Source of the DNA: Methylibium petroleiphilum PM1
GTDB taxonomy: Bacteria > Pseudomonadota > Gammaproteobacteria > Burkholderiales > Burkholderiaceae_C
NCBI RefSeq assembly: GCF_000015725.1
Contig: NC_008825.1
Span: 2,356,001-2,420,000 of the forward strand
Length of the DNA: 64,000 bases
Direction of reading: 5' to 3'
The position numbers were made by a program, and so were the translations under genes. Below, one piece after another: positions 43,727 through 53,031 of this stretch. Position 1 is the stretch's first letter. Each line of letters begins with the position of its first letter. The notes under the pieces were generated by a model. The model did no database searches, was not told where the DNA came from, and worked only from the letters and a program-made list of their open reading frames with translations.

Positions 43727-44831
43727 TTCCGCTGCCTCCCCCCTCGACCCCGCGCTGCTGGGCTTGCGCCAGCAGATCGACGCCGTCGACCGCGAGTTGC
43801 TGGCCCTGCTGAACCGCCGTGCGTCGCTAGCGCAAGAAGTAGGCGGCATCAAAAAGCGCGAAGGCTCGGTGGTGTTCCGCCCCGAGCGCGAGGCCCAGGT
43901 GATCGACGGCCTGAAAGCCTCGAATCCCGGCCCGCTGCAGGCAGACAGCGTGGCACCGATCTGGCGGGAGATCATGTCGGCCTGCCGCGCCCTAGAGACG
44001 CCGACGCGCGTGGCCTACCTTGGCCCGGCCGGCACCTTCAGCGAACTCGCGGCCCTGGGCTACTTCGGCAGCTCGATCGTGCGCGTGCCCTGCGCCAGCA
44101 TCGATGAGGTGTTCCGTACCACGACCGCAGCCGCGGCCGACTTCGGCGTTGTCCCCGTCGAAAACTCGACCGAGGGCGTGGTGGCGCGGTCGCTGGACCT
44201 GCTGCTGACGACGCCGCTGTTCCTGATCGGCGAGACCAGCCTGTTCGTGCGCCACAACCTGCTGCGCCAGACCAATTCGCTGGCGGGCATCCAGGCCGTG
44301 TGCGCGCATCCCCAGGCGCTCGCGCAATGCCACGGCTGGCTCAGCTACCACCTGCCCGATGTCGAGCGTCGGCCGGTTGCCAGCAATGCCGAGGGGGCCC
44401 GGTTGGCTTCGCTCGACCCCGGCCTCGCCGCCGTGGCGAGCGAACGTGCCGGCAGCGAGTTCGGACTGCACGTCGTCGCGCCGGCCATCCAGGATGACCC
44501 GCACAACCGCACCCGCTTCGTGATCGTCACGCACCCCGATCGGCACCCGCAGCCCAAGGCCTCCGGCCACGACTGCACCAGCCTCGTGGTGTCGGTCAAC
44601 AACCGGCCCGGTGCGGTGCACGACATGCTGGTGCCGCTGAAGCAGCACGGCGTGTCGATGACGCGCTTCGAGTCGCGCCCCGCCCGCAGCGCCGATCAGT
44701 GGGAGTACTACTTCTACATCGACCTGCAGGGCCACCCCGACGAGCCGGCCGTCGCCGCGGCGCTGGCCGAATTGCGCGCGGCCTGCTCCTTCTTCAAGCT
44801 GTTGGGCACGTACCCGCTCGACGTCCACTGA
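43719..44831 (+). CDS. pheA: Chorismate mutase / prephenate dehydratase (P-protein)
   Basis: 370 residues from the ATG at 43719, which overlaps the serC end by 8 bases. AroQ-type chorismate mutase (about 10-95) with [27 protein letters not shown] and the active-site RPEREAQVI. Prephenate dehydratase (about 100-285) with [18 protein letters not shown] and [14 protein letters not shown]. The C-terminal ACT domain has [34 protein letters not shown], with the ESRP motif for phenylalanine feedback. It makes phenylpyruvate from chorismate. Confidence 0.97.
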   Translation: MADSAASPLDPALLGLRQQIDAVDRELLALLNRRASLAQEVGGIKKREGSVVFRPEREAQVIDGLKASNPGPLQADSVAPIWREIMSACRALETPTRVAYLGPAGTFSELAALGYFGSSIVRVPCASIDEVFRTTTAAAADFGVVPVENSTEGVVARSLDLLLTTPLFLIGETSLFVRHNLLRQTNSLAGIQAVCAHPQALAQCHGWLSYHLPDVERRPVASNAEGARLASLDPGLAAVASERAGSEFGLHVVAPAIQDDPHNRTRFVIVTHPDRHPQPKASGHDCTSLVVSVNNRPGAVHDMLVPLKQHGVSMTRFESRPARSADQWEYYFYIDLQGHPDEPAVAAALAELRAACSFFKLLGTYPLDVH

Positions 44832-44841
44832 TTGCCGCCCC

Positions 44842-45726
44842 ATGTTCAACCAACTCGGCGTGATCGGTTGCGGCCTGATGGGCGGCTCGTTCGCGCTGGC
44901 GCTCAAGCGCGCCGGCCTCGTGAAACGCGTGGTCGGCTACAGCAAGTCGCCGTCGACCACCGAGAAGGCGAGGCGCCTGGGTGTGATCGACACCGCGGCC
45001 GAATCGGCTCTGCTGGCCGTCTCGGGCTCCGACCTGGTGCTGCTGGCAGTGCCGGTGGCGGCCACCGAGGCCACCTTGAAGGCCATCCGCCACCTGGTTG
45101 AGCCCGGCGTGATGCTGATGGATGTGGGCAGCACCAAGCGAGATGTGGTCGACGCCGCTCGGCGGGTCCTGAAGGACAAGGTTGGGTGTTTCGTGCCGGC
45201 CCATCCGATCACCGGCAAGGAAGTCTCGGGGATCGAGAACGCCGACGCCTACCTCTACGCCAACCGCCAAGTCATCCTGACGCCGCTGGCGCAGACCGAT
45301 GCGGCGCTGGTGCAGAAGGCCACCGACGTATGGGCCGCCATCGGCTGCCAGGTGCTCAAGATGAGCCCGGAGAACCACGACGCAGCATTCGCGGCCGTCA
45401 GCCACCTGCCGCACCTGCTGGCCTTCGCCTACTTCGCCTCGGTCGCCAAGCAGCCGGCCGGACGCGACTTCCTCTCGCTGGCGGGCCCGGGTTTCCGTGA
45501 TTTCACCCGCATCGCTGCCAGCGACCCGGTGATGTGGCGCGACGTGCTGATGAGCAACCGCGAAGAGATCCTGAAGCAGTCGCAACGATTCCGCCACACG
45601 CTCGACGCACTCGAGCACGTGATGAAGCTCGGCAACAGCGAGGCGCTCGAAGACCTGATCCGCAACGCCTCGGAAATGCGTGCCGGCTGGCAGATGAGCA
45701 GCCCGAAGCCGGGCGGCAGCCGCTGA
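44842..45726 (+). CDS. tyrA: Prephenate dehydrogenase (TyrA family)
   Basis: 294 residues. NAD(P)-binding motif [53 protein letters not shown] with the catalytic His; [16 protein letters not shown] and [22 protein letters not shown]. No ACT or mutase domain, so it is a stand-alone TyrA. It may accept prephenate, arogenate or both. No separate hisC-type aminotransferase lies between pheA and tyrA here. Starts 10 bases after pheA and is followed 2 bases later by the fused aroA-cmk gene. Confidence 0.95.
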   Translation: MFNQLGVIGCGLMGGSFALALKRAGLVKRVVGYSKSPSTTEKARRLGVIDTAAESALLAVSGSDLVLLAVPVAATEATLKAIRHLVEPGVMLMDVGSTKRDVVDAARRVLKDKVGCFVPAHPITGKEVSGIENADAYLYANRQVILTPLAQTDAALVQKATDVWAAIGCQVLKMSPENHDAAFAAVSHLPHLLAFAYFASVAKQPAGRDFLSLAGPGFRDFTRIAASDPVMWRDVLMSNREEILKQSQRFRHTLDALEHVMKLGNSEALEDLIRNASEMRAGWQMSSPKPGGSR

Positions 45727-45728
45727 GC

Positions 45729-47753
45729 GTGGCGACCCCACGCGCCTTCCTCGACATCCCCCCGCTCCAGGCCGCGGGCGGCACGGTGCGGCTGCCTGGC
45801 TCCAAGAGCATTTCCAACCGGGTGCTGCTGCTCGCCGGCTTGTGCGCCGGCCGTACGCGGGTGCTCGACCTGCTCGATTCCGACGACACCCAAGTCATGC
45901 TCGACGCGCTGCGCGCGCTCGGCTGCGACATCGAGACCGACGGCGCGGCGCGGGTCGTCACCGGCCTCGGCGGGCGGCTGGCCGTGCGCGAGGCCCGGCT
46001 CTTCCTCGGCAACGCCGGCACCGCGATGCGGCCGCTGGCCGCAGCGCTGGCGCTGCTGGCGGCCGACCAGGGGGGGCGCTTCGAACTCAGCGGCGTGCCG
46101 CGCATGCACGAGCGGCCGATCGGCGACCTGGTCGATGCGCTGCGGCCCCTGGGCTGCACGATCACCTGCCTGGCCAATGAAGGCTATCCCCCGCTGCGGC
46201 TCGAACGCGGCACGCTGAAGCTGGACGCGCCGATCCGAGTGCGCGGCGACGTCTCCAGCCAGTTCCTGACCGCGCTGCTGATGGCGCTGCCGCTGGTCGC
46301 TGCACGCCAATCGATCACGATCGAGGTCGATGGCGAATTGATCTCCAAACCCTACATCGAGATCACGCTGGCGCTGCTGGCGCGCTTCGGCATTTCGGTG
46401 CAGCGCGAAGGCTGGCAACGCTTCGTCATCCCGCAGGGCAGCGCCTACCGGTCGCCGGGCGAGATCGCCGTCGAGGGCGATGCCTCGTCGGCCTCGTACT
46501 TCATCGCGGCCGGGGCCATTGCCGCCGCTGACACGCCCTTGCGCATCGAAGGGGTCGGCTCCGCATCGATCCAGGGCGACATCCGCTTCGTCGAAGCGGC
46601 CCGTGCGATGGGCGCCGACATCACCGAGGAAGCGAACGCCCTCGTGGTACGCCGCGGCGCCTGGCCGCTGACCGCGATCACGCTCGACTGCAACCACATT
46701 CCCGACGCCGCGATGACGCTGGCGGCAATGGCCTTGTATGCGACCGGCACCACGCGGTTGACCAACATCGCGAGCTGGCGGGTCAAGGAGACCGACCGCA
46801 TCGCCGCCATGGCCATCGAGCTCCGCAAGTTCGGCGCCACGGTTTTGGAAGGCACCGACTTCATCGAGGTCACGCCGCCGGCGCGCTGGCAGGCTGCGGC
46901 GATCCACACCTACGACGACCACCGCATGGCGATGTGCGCCTCGCTGGCGGCCTTCAATCCGCTGGCCGGCGGCGACGTGCCGGTGCGCATCCTGGACCCG
47001 CGCTGCGTCAACAAGACCTTCCCGGCCTACTTCGACGCCCTGTTCGGCGTGACCCGCGCCCGGACCGACCGCGTCCCGGTGCTGACCGTCGACGGGCCCA
47101 CAGCCTCGGGCAAGGGCACGCTCGGCAGTGCGCTCGCCGAGCGACTGGGCTATCACCATCTCGACTCCGGAGCCCTCTACCGTGCCACGGCCCTGGCCGC
47201 GCTGCGCCAGGGCGTACCGGCCGGCGATGAAGCCGCCGTTGCGGCGATCGCGCGCGCGCTGCCGCTGCGCTTCGAGAACCAGCAGACGCTGCTGGCCGGT
47301 GAGGATGTCAGCGACGAGCTCCGCCACGAGGCGGTCGGTAGCCTGGCCTCGCAGATCGCGGCCCTGCCCGCCGTGCGTCAGGCGCTGGTGGAGTTGCAGC
47401 TCGCCTTCCGCCGCCTGCCCGGCCTGGTGGCCGATGGGCGGGACATGGGCACAGTGATCTTCCCCGGCGCCGCGCTCAAGGTCTTCCTCACTGCCAACAG
47501 CGAACAGCGCGCCAGCCGGCGGCATAAGCAGTTGATTTCAAAGGGAATTTCAGCTAATATTGAAAGTCTTCGGGCCGACTTGGAGGCACGTGACGCTCGC
47601 GATCAGCATCGCAGCGTGGCGCCCTTGAGGCCGGCCGAGGATGCCCGGTTGCTCGACAACTCGGCCCTGTCCGTCGAAACCTCGGTGGATCAGGTGCTGG
47701 ATTGGTGGGACGCCGTGCAGCCCTTCGGTTCTCGCGCCACGCACGAGGATTGA
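45729..47753 (+). CDS. Bifunctional EPSP synthase / cytidylate kinase (AroA-Cmk fusion)
   Basis: 674 residues from the GTG at 45729. Residues about 1-440 are 3-phosphoshikimate 1-carboxyvinyltransferase: [86 protein letters not shown]. Residues about 449-674 are CMP kinase: [39 protein letters not shown] and [20 protein letters not shown]. No stop or start separates them and the linker is short. One polypeptide thus serves the shikimate pathway and CMP/dCMP phosphorylation. Annotations of such fusions exist in Burkholderiales. Bases 47525-47580 use AT-rich codons unlike the rest and hold a promoter-like sequence for rpsA. Confidence 0.95.
   Translation: MATPRAFLDIPPLQAAGGTVRLPGSKSISNRVLLLAGLCAGRTRVLDLLDSDDTQVMLDALRALGCDIETDGAARVVTGLGGRLAVREARLFLGNAGTAMRPLAAALALLAADQGGRFELSGVPRMHERPIGDLVDALRPLGCTITCLANEGYPPLRLERGTLKLDAPIRVRGDVSSQFLTALLMALPLVAARQSITIEVDGELISKPYIEITLALLARFGISVQREGWQRFVIPQGSAYRSPGEIAVEGDASSASYFIAAGAIAAADTPLRIEGVGSASIQGDIRFVEAARAMGADITEEANALVVRRGAWPLTAITLDCNHIPDAAMTLAAMALYATGTTRLTNIASWRVKETDRIAAMAIELRKFGATVLEGTDFIEVTPPARWQAAAIHTYDDHRMAMCASLAAFNPLAGGDVPVRILDPRCVNKTFPAYFDALFGVTRARTDRVPVLTVDGPTASGKGTLGSALAERLGYHHLDSGALYRATALAALRQGVPAGDEAAVAAIARALPLRFENQQTLLAGEDVSDELRHEAVGSLASQIAALPAVRQALVELQLAFRRLPGLVADGRDMGTVIFPGAALKVFLTANSEQRASRRHKQLISKGISANIESLRADLEARDARDQHRSVAPLRPAEDARLLDNSALSVETSVDQVLDWWDAVQPFGSRATHED
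47532..47560 (+). promoter_or_regulatory. Intragenic sigma70-like promoter for rpsA inside the cmk domain
   Basis: TTGATT (47532-47537), a 17-base spacer, then TAATAT (47555-47560). Each hexamer matches consensus at four of six positions with ideal spacing. It lies in the only conspicuously AT-rich patch of a very GC-rich gene, about 315 bases ahead of the S1 start. E. coli also drives rpsA from promoters within cmk. Confidence 0.55.
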
Positions 47754-47874
47754 CGGGCGCCCCAGGCCCGCGGCTTCCCCTCAGCACTGCAAGGTGCGCT
47801 GAAGCGGCGGTTCTTTCAACCTAACCCGCCACGCAAGTGGCAAATCGCCGGAACGCCGGCCTCAGGAAACCCCA

Positions 47875-49590
47875 ATGAGTCAAACCGCAACTGCCTCGTC
47901 GCAAGGCATGGAATCGTTCGCCGCCCTGTTCGAGGAGTCGCTCAAGCGCTCCGACATGCGTGCTGGCGAGGTGATCACTGCCGAGGTGGTCCGCATCGAG
48001 CACAGCTTCGTGGTCGTCAATGCCGGCCTCAAGAGCGAAGCCTATGTGGCGATCGAAGAGTTCAAGAACGACCAGGGCGAGCTCGAAGTCCAGGTCGGCG
48101 ACTTCGTCTCCGTCGCGATCGACGCGATCGAGAACGGTTACGGCGACACCATCCTGTCTCGCGACAAGGCCAAGCGCCTCGCGTCGTGGATGTCGCTCGA
48201 GACCTCGCTCGAGTCCGGCGACTTCGTGACCGGTACCGTCAACGGCAAGGTCAAGGGCGGCCTGACCGTGCTGGTCAACGGCATCCGTGCCTTCCTCCCC
48301 GGCTCCCTGCTCGACACGCGTCCGGTCAAGGACATGACGCCGTTCGAAGGCAAGACCATGGAGTTCAAGGTCATCAAGCTCGACCGCAAGCGCAACAACG
48401 TCGTGCTGTCACGCCGCGCCGTGGTCGAGGCCTCGATGGGTGAAGAGCGCGCCAAGCTGCTCGGCACGTTGCGCGAAGGCGCCTTCGTCAACGGCGTGGT
48501 CAAGAACATCACCGAATACGGCGCGTTCGTCGACCTCGGCGGCATCGACGGCCTGCTGCACATCACCGACATGGCCTGGCGCCGCGTGCGTCACCCGAGC
48601 GAGGTGGTCACGGTCGGTCAGGAACTGACCGCCAAGGTGCTGAAGTTCGACGCCGAGAAGAACCGCGTCTCGCTGGGCCTCAAGCAGATGGGCGACGACC
48701 CGTGGGTCGGCGTCTCGCGTCGCTACCCGACCGGCACCCGCCTGTTCGGCAAGATCACCAACATCGCCGACTACGGCGCGTTCGTCGAGATCGAGCCCGG
48801 CATCGAAGGCCTGGTGCACGTCTCGGAGATGGACTGGACCAACAAGAACATCGCCCCGTCCAAGCTCGTCACGCTGGGCGAAGAGGTCGAGGTCATGGTG
48901 CTCGAGATCGACGAGGACAAGCGCCGCATCAGCCTGGGCATGAAGCAGTGCAAGGCCAACCCGTGGGACGAATTCGCGCAGAACCACAAGCGCGGCGACA
49001 AGCTCAAGGGCCCGGTCAAGTCGATCACCGACTTCGGCGTGTTCGTCGGCCTGGCTGCCGGCATCGACGGCCTGGTGCACCTGTCCGACCTGTCCTGGCA
49101 CGAGCCGGGCGAGGCCGCCGTGCGCAACTACAAGAAGGGCCAGGAAGTCGAGGCCCTCGTGCTGGCGATCGACGTCGAGCGCGAGCGCATCTCGCTGGGC
49201 ATCAAGCAGCTCGACGGTGATCCGTTCGCCACCTTCACCACGCTCAACGACCGTGGCGCGACGGTGACGGGCAAGGTCAAGACGGTCGACGCGCGCGGCG
49301 CCGAGATCCAGCTGACCGACGACGTGACCGGCTACCTTCGCGCCAGCGAAATCTCCCGCGATCGTGTGGAAGACGCCCGCAACGTGCTGAAGGAAGGCGA
49401 CGAAGTCACGGCGCTGATCATCAACGTCGACCGCAAGACGCGTTCGATCCAGCTGTCGATCAAGGCCAAGGACAACGTCGATAACCAGGAAGCCATGCAG
49501 CGCCTGGCCCAGACGTCCGAACGTGAAAACGCCGGCACCACGAGCCTCGGCGCCCTGCTGAAGGCCAAGCTGGACCAGAACAACTCCTGA
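47875..49590 (+). CDS. rpsA: 30S ribosomal protein S1
   Basis: 571 residues with six S1 (OB-fold) repeats at about 30-100, 115-180, 200-270, 285-355, 370-440 and 455-525. The first two are diverged, as in other S1 proteins. Diagnostic segments are [25 protein letters not shown]-like [51 protein letters not shown] and [14 protein letters not shown]. It binds mRNA on the 30S subunit for initiation on structured or weak-leader messages. The start at 47875 adds 11 residues over a second in-frame ATG at 47908 that aligns with E. coli. It sits 121 bases behind aroA-cmk and has a likely promoter within that gene. Confidence 0.98.
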   Translation: MSQTATASSQGMESFAALFEESLKRSDMRAGEVITAEVVRIEHSFVVVNAGLKSEAYVAIEEFKNDQGELEVQVGDFVSVAIDAIENGYGDTILSRDKAKRLASWMSLETSLESGDFVTGTVNGKVKGGLTVLVNGIRAFLPGSLLDTRPVKDMTPFEGKTMEFKVIKLDRKRNNVVLSRRAVVEASMGEERAKLLGTLREGAFVNGVVKNITEYGAFVDLGGIDGLLHITDMAWRRVRHPSEVVTVGQELTAKVLKFDAEKNRVSLGLKQMGDDPWVGVSRRYPTGTRLFGKITNIADYGAFVEIEPGIEGLVHVSEMDWTNKNIAPSKLVTLGEEVEVMVLEIDEDKRRISLGMKQCKANPWDEFAQNHKRGDKLKGPVKSITDFGVFVGLAAGIDGLVHLSDLSWHEPGEAAVRNYKKGQEVEALVLAIDVERERISLGIKQLDGDPFATFTTLNDRGATVTGKVKTVDARGAEIQLTDDVTGYLRASEISRDRVEDARNVLKEGDEVTALIINVDRKTRSIQLSIKAKDNVDNQEAMQRLAQTSERENAGTTSLGALLKAKLDQNNS

Positions 49591-49626
49591 GTCCCGCCGA
49601 GGCTGGAGACCTTATAGGGTTTCCAG

Positions 49627-49667
49627 CCTGCGCGCATGCCCTTTGCCCCCGAGGGCATGCGCGCAGG
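49627..49667 (+). other. Perfect 16-bp hairpin between rpsA and ihfB
   Basis: CCTGCGCGCATGCCCT (49627-49642) pairs with AGGGCATGCGCGCAGG (49652-49667) around a 9-base loop. It starts 36 bases after the rpsA stop and ends 41 bases before ihfB. No T run follows, so it is not a standard intrinsic terminator. A processing site, mRNA-stability stem or attenuator is possible. Confidence 0.7.
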
Positions 49668-49708
49668 CCACAGTGCCCGGATCCAGGCCAACGAACGCCG
49701 CATCTATC

Positions 49709-50044
49709 ATGACCCGCTCCGATCTCGTGGCCCTGCTGGGTGAGCGTTTCAGCCAGCTGACGCACCGCGACACCGAGTTCGCGGTCAAGACCATCCTCGA
49801 CGCGATGAGCGATGCGCTCGCGCGCGGTCACCGCATCGAGATCCGCGGCTTCGGCAGCTTCTCGATCAATCGCCGTCCTCCGCGCATGGGGCGCAATCCC
49901 CGCTCGGGCGAGCAGGTGGTGATCCCGGAGAAGCTCGTCCCGCACTTCAAGCCCGGCAAGGCCCTCCGGGAAGCGGTCGATGCACACACCGCCGCACTCG
50001 AGGCCGAGGCTCACCAGACCGCGCGCGACGAACCCACGACCTGA
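49709..50044 (+). CDS. ihfB: Integration host factor subunit beta
   Basis: 111 residues from the ATG at 49709; the frame is open upstream through the hairpin region but homology begins here. [38 protein letters not shown], then [46 protein letters not shown]. The beta arm carries the DNA-intercalating proline in GRNPRSGE. The C-terminal tail is about 15 residues longer than in E. coli and acidic. With IhfA it bends DNA sharply. Placement after rpsA is conserved across proteobacteria. Confidence 0.96.
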   Translation: MTRSDLVALLGERFSQLTHRDTEFAVKTILDAMSDALARGHRIEIRGFGSFSINRRPPRMGRNPRSGEQVVIPEKLVPHFKPGKALREAVDAHTAALEAEAHQTARDEPTT

Positions 50045-50096
50045 GCACGACGAGGCACCCGCTTCGGTCCCGTTGCCGTCGCTAGAATCGTTGGCG

Positions 50097-50417
50097 ATGC
50101 GTGCTCTCAACTGGCTCCTGCGAGCCGCCATCTTCTTTGCGCTGTTCGCGTTTGCGCTGAACAATCAGCACGACGCCGCGCTCAAGTGGTTCTTCGGCCA
50201 TGAATGGCGCGCTCCGATGGTGTTCATCGTTCTCGGCGCCTTCGGCCTCGGCTGTGCGCTGGGCATCTTCGCGATGCTGCCGAGCTGGTGGAAGCACCGC
50301 CGCGTCGCCCAGCAGCAACTGCCGCGTACCGAGACCGCGACGACGATGCTCGATGCCGACGCCGCGCGCAGCACCGAGCCTTCCTTCCCCGAACACCCGC
50401 CCCGCGATGGACTTTGA
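50097..50417 (+). CDS. lapA: Lipopolysaccharide assembly protein LapA (DUF1049)
   Basis: 106 residues with two membrane helices (about 7-20 and 41-60: AAIFFALFAFALNNQ and PMVFIVLGAFGLGCALGIFAML), the YciS/LapA pattern. Works with LapB at the inner membrane in LPS assembly control. CTAGAATCG (TAGAAT at 50083-50088) ends 8 bases before the ATG and no ribosome-binding site is visible, a possible leaderless start in addition to read-through from ihfB. Its end overlaps the lapB start by 11 bases. Confidence 0.9.
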   Translation: MRALNWLLRAAIFFALFAFALNNQHDAALKWFFGHEWRAPMVFIVLGAFGLGCALGIFAMLPSWWKHRRVAQQQLPRTETATTMLDADAARSTEPSFPEHPPRDGL

Positions 50418-51576
50418 TCCGCTGACCACGCTGCCGCTGGCCCTGCTCGGCCTGATGGTGGCCTTCGCGCTCGGCTGGCTGGCTTCGCGCTTCGACGTCC
50501 GCCAGTGGAAGCGCGAGCAACAGGAATCGCCGAAGGCCTACTACAAGGGCTTGAACCTGCTGCTCAACGAACAGCAGGACAAGGCGATTGACGCCTTCAT
50601 CGAGGCGGTGCAGCACGACCCGGGCACCTCGGACCTGCATTTCGCGCTCGGCAACCTGTTCCGCCGACGAGGCGAGTACGAGCGTGCGGTACGGGTCCAT
50701 CAACACCTGCTCGGTCGCGGTGACCTGCCCGCCACCGAACGCGAGCGTGCCCAGCACGCGCTGGCGCAGGACTACGTGAAGGCCGGTCTGTTCGACCGCG
50801 CCGAGGCGGCCTTCCGTGCACTCGAGGGCACGGCGTTTGCCACCGATGCGCGCCTCGATCTGTTGACGCTGCACGAGCGCTCGCGCGACTGGCATGCCGC
50901 CATCGAGACGGCTCGCAAGCTGGAGGCCGCGGGCGCCGGATCCTTCGCCAACCGCATGGCGCACTACGGCTGCGAGATCGCGCTGGAAGCGGATGCACGC
51001 CGCCGCCCCGATGAAGCCGAGGAAGCCCTGCGCAAGGCGCGTGAAGCTGCGCCGCAGGCACCGCGACCGCGGGTCATCGCCGGGCAGCGCCTTGCGCGCG
51101 CCGGCCAGCATCGCGAAGCGCTCTCGGCATGGGACGAACTTCTCGCCACGCAACCGAGCGCCTTCGCGCTGATCGCATCGGACTATGCCAACAGCGCGCT
51201 GGCCTGCGGTGACGCAGCCGACGCCCGCGGGCGGCTGGAAGCCGTTTACGACCGTGTTCCGAGCCTCGACATCGTGACGGCGCTGCAACAGCTCGAACCG
51301 GATCCGGCCGCGCGCCACGAACGATTGCGCCGTCACCTGCAGGCACACCCGACACTGTCGGCCGCATCGGCCCTGCTGAAGGAGCAGCAGGCTCAAGGAC
51401 TGGCCCCAACGTCGACCGACGCCGAGCAGCTGCAGCAGATCACGGCCGCCGCCGCCCGGCCGATCCGGCGCTTCCGCTGCGCAGCCTGCGGCTTCGAGGC
51501 GCAGCACTACTTCTGGCAATGCCCCGGGTGCCACAGCTGGGACAGCTATCCGCCCACGCGGTTGGAGGACCAGTGA
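50407..51576 (+). CDS. lapB: Lipopolysaccharide assembly protein LapB (YciM)
   Basis: 389 residues from the ATG at 50407. N-terminal membrane helix (LALLGLMVAFALGWLASRFDV), then the LapB hallmark YYKGLNLLLNEQQDKAIDAFIEAVQHDP, about nine TPR-like repeats, and a C-terminal rubredoxin-type metal site (CAACGFEAQHYFWQCPGCHSWDSY, two C-x-x-C pairs). LapB helps FtsH degrade LpxC and so limits LPS synthesis. Overlaps lapA by 11 bases and the following kinase gene by 4 (GTGA), so the LPS genes are translationally linked. Confidence 0.95.
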   Translation: MDFDPLTTLPLALLGLMVAFALGWLASRFDVRQWKREQQESPKAYYKGLNLLLNEQQDKAIDAFIEAVQHDPGTSDLHFALGNLFRRRGEYERAVRVHQHLLGRGDLPATERERAQHALAQDYVKAGLFDRAEAAFRALEGTAFATDARLDLLTLHERSRDWHAAIETARKLEAAGAGSFANRMAHYGCEIALEADARRRPDEAEEALRKAREAAPQAPRPRVIAGQRLARAGQHREALSAWDELLATQPSAFALIASDYANSALACGDAADARGRLEAVYDRVPSLDIVTALQQLEPDPAARHERLRRHLQAHPTLSAASALLKEQQAQGLAPTSTDAEQLQQITAAAARPIRRFRCAACGFEAQHYFWQCPGCHSWDSYPPTRLEDQ

Positions 51577-52511
51577 AGAAGCAGGTGCCCGACAAGACCG
51601 AGCTCGGCCGTACACGCGTGCTGGTGGTCGGCGACGTGATGCTGGATCGCTACTGGTTCGGTGCCGTGGAACGGATTTCGCCGGAGGCGCCAGTGCCGGT
51701 GGTGCGCGTCACGCGCGAGGAGGAACGCCTCGGCGGGGCCGCCAACGTGGCACTCAACGTCAAGTCACTCGGTGCCCGCGCGACCCTGCTGACCGTGGTC
51801 GGTGACGACGAGCCGGCGCACACGCTAAAGCGCCTGCTGGAGCGCGACGGCATCGATACGTTGCTGGGCAGCGACCCGCAGCTCTACACCATCGTCAAGC
51901 TGCGGGTGATCGGCCGCTCGCAACAGCTGATCCGCATCGATTTCGAGAATCAGCCCGACCACGAGGTGCTGGCCGAGATGCTGCAGGACTACGAAACCAC
52001 GCTCGCCGAGCAGGACGCGGTGCTGTTCTCCGACTACGGCAAGGGCGGGTTGGAACACATCCCGCGCATGATCGAATTGGCACGCCGCTCAGGCAAGCCA
52101 GTGCTCGTGGATCCCAAGGGCAGCGACTACCGCCGCTACGCGGGCGCCAGTGTGATCACACCGAACCGTGCCGAACTCGCGCAGGTCGTCGGCGCCTGGA
52201 GCAGTGAGGCGCAGTTGCGTGAGCGCGCCCAGGCGCTGCGCGTCGAGCTGGGCTTGGAGGCCCTGCTGTTGACCCGCAGCGAAGAAGGCATGACCCTGTT
52301 CGACGCACGAGGCGACACCAGCGTGCCGGCCCAGGCCCGCGAAGTGTTCGACGTGACCGGCGCCGGTGACACCGTGATCGCGACGATGGCCGCGATGATC
52401 GCCTGCGGTCTGAGTCCGCGCGAGGCGATGCCGCTGGCCAACCGAGCCGGCAGCATCGTGGTCGGCAAGTTCGGCACCGCGAGCGTCAGCTACGACGAGT
52501 TGTTCGAGTAG
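51573..52511 (+). CDS. rfaE1: D-glycero-beta-D-manno-heptose-7-phosphate kinase
   Basis: 312 residues from the GTG at 51573 that overlaps the lapB stop. PfkB/ribokinase fold: VLVVGDVMLDRYWFG, then EEERLGGAANVALNVKSLGARATLLTVVGDD (signature 1), and the catalytic DVTGAGDTVIATMAAMIACG (signature 2, Asp base). No C-terminal nucleotidyltransferase domain, unlike E. coli HldE, so this organism uses the split kinase type and should have a separate rfaE2/hldC elsewhere. It phosphorylates the heptose precursor of LPS inner core. Confidence 0.94.
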   Translation: MKKQVPDKTELGRTRVLVVGDVMLDRYWFGAVERISPEAPVPVVRVTREEERLGGAANVALNVKSLGARATLLTVVGDDEPAHTLKRLLERDGIDTLLGSDPQLYTIVKLRVIGRSQQLIRIDFENQPDHEVLAEMLQDYETTLAEQDAVLFSDYGKGGLEHIPRMIELARRSGKPVLVDPKGSDYRRYAGASVITPNRAELAQVVGAWSSEAQLRERAQALRVELGLEALLLTRSEEGMTLFDARGDTSVPAQAREVFDVTGAGDTVIATMAAMIACGLSPREAMPLANRAGSIVVGKFGTASVSYDELFE

Positions 52512-52671
52512 ACCGCAGCGCTCACGGCGCGCCGTTGTCTGCTCCCGGCGACGTAACACCCCTCCGGCCGCCCTCCTGGGAAGGATGGGCAGGCTGCCAA
52601 GCGGCTTCTAGAGTGCTCTGGCGGGTCTCGAACAAGGCTCGCCATCGCAACCACTCTGGAGGAGATTCGAC

Positions 52672-53004
52672 ATGCTGAAGAAGATGCTGAGCGCGCTACT
52701 CGCGTTCTGGTTCATGGCCGCTGTCGCCGCGGTCGATGTCAACAAGGCCGACCAGGCGACGCTCGAGGGCGTCAAGGGCATCGGCCCCGGCTTGTCGACG
52801 CGACTGCTCGACGAGCGCAAGAAGAGTCCGTACAAGGATTGGGACGACCTGATCGGTCGCGTCAAGGGCGTCGGCGAAGGCAATGCGCAGCGCTTCTCCG
52901 ACGCCGGGCTCACAGTCAACGGCGCGAGCTACGGCGCCGCGACGAAGCCCACCAAGGTGACGGTTCCCTCGTCGTCCGCCAAGGCGTCGGCTGCCGGCAA
53001 ATGA
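52672..53004 (+). CDS. Exported ComEA-like helix-hairpin-helix protein
   Basis: 110 residues. Signal peptide or anchor (MLSALLAFWFMAAVAAV), then a tandem helix-hairpin-helix domain: VDVNKADQATLEGVKGIGPGLSTRLLDERKKSPYKDWDDLIGRVKGVGEGNAQRFSDAGLTV. The tail is rich in Lys, Ser and Ala. It resembles ComEA, the periplasmic DNA receptor of natural competence, though stand-alone HhH proteins of this size may have other DNA roles. CTGGAGGAG precedes the ATG and a TAGAGT box near 52610 may be the promoter. Confidence 0.88.
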   Translation: MLKKMLSALLAFWFMAAVAAVDVNKADQATLEGVKGIGPGLSTRLLDERKKSPYKDWDDLIGRVKGVGEGNAQRFSDAGLTVNGASYGAATKPTKVTVPSSSAKASAAGK

Positions 53005-53031
53005 GCCCGGGGGCACGGTCGGGCCACTGGC

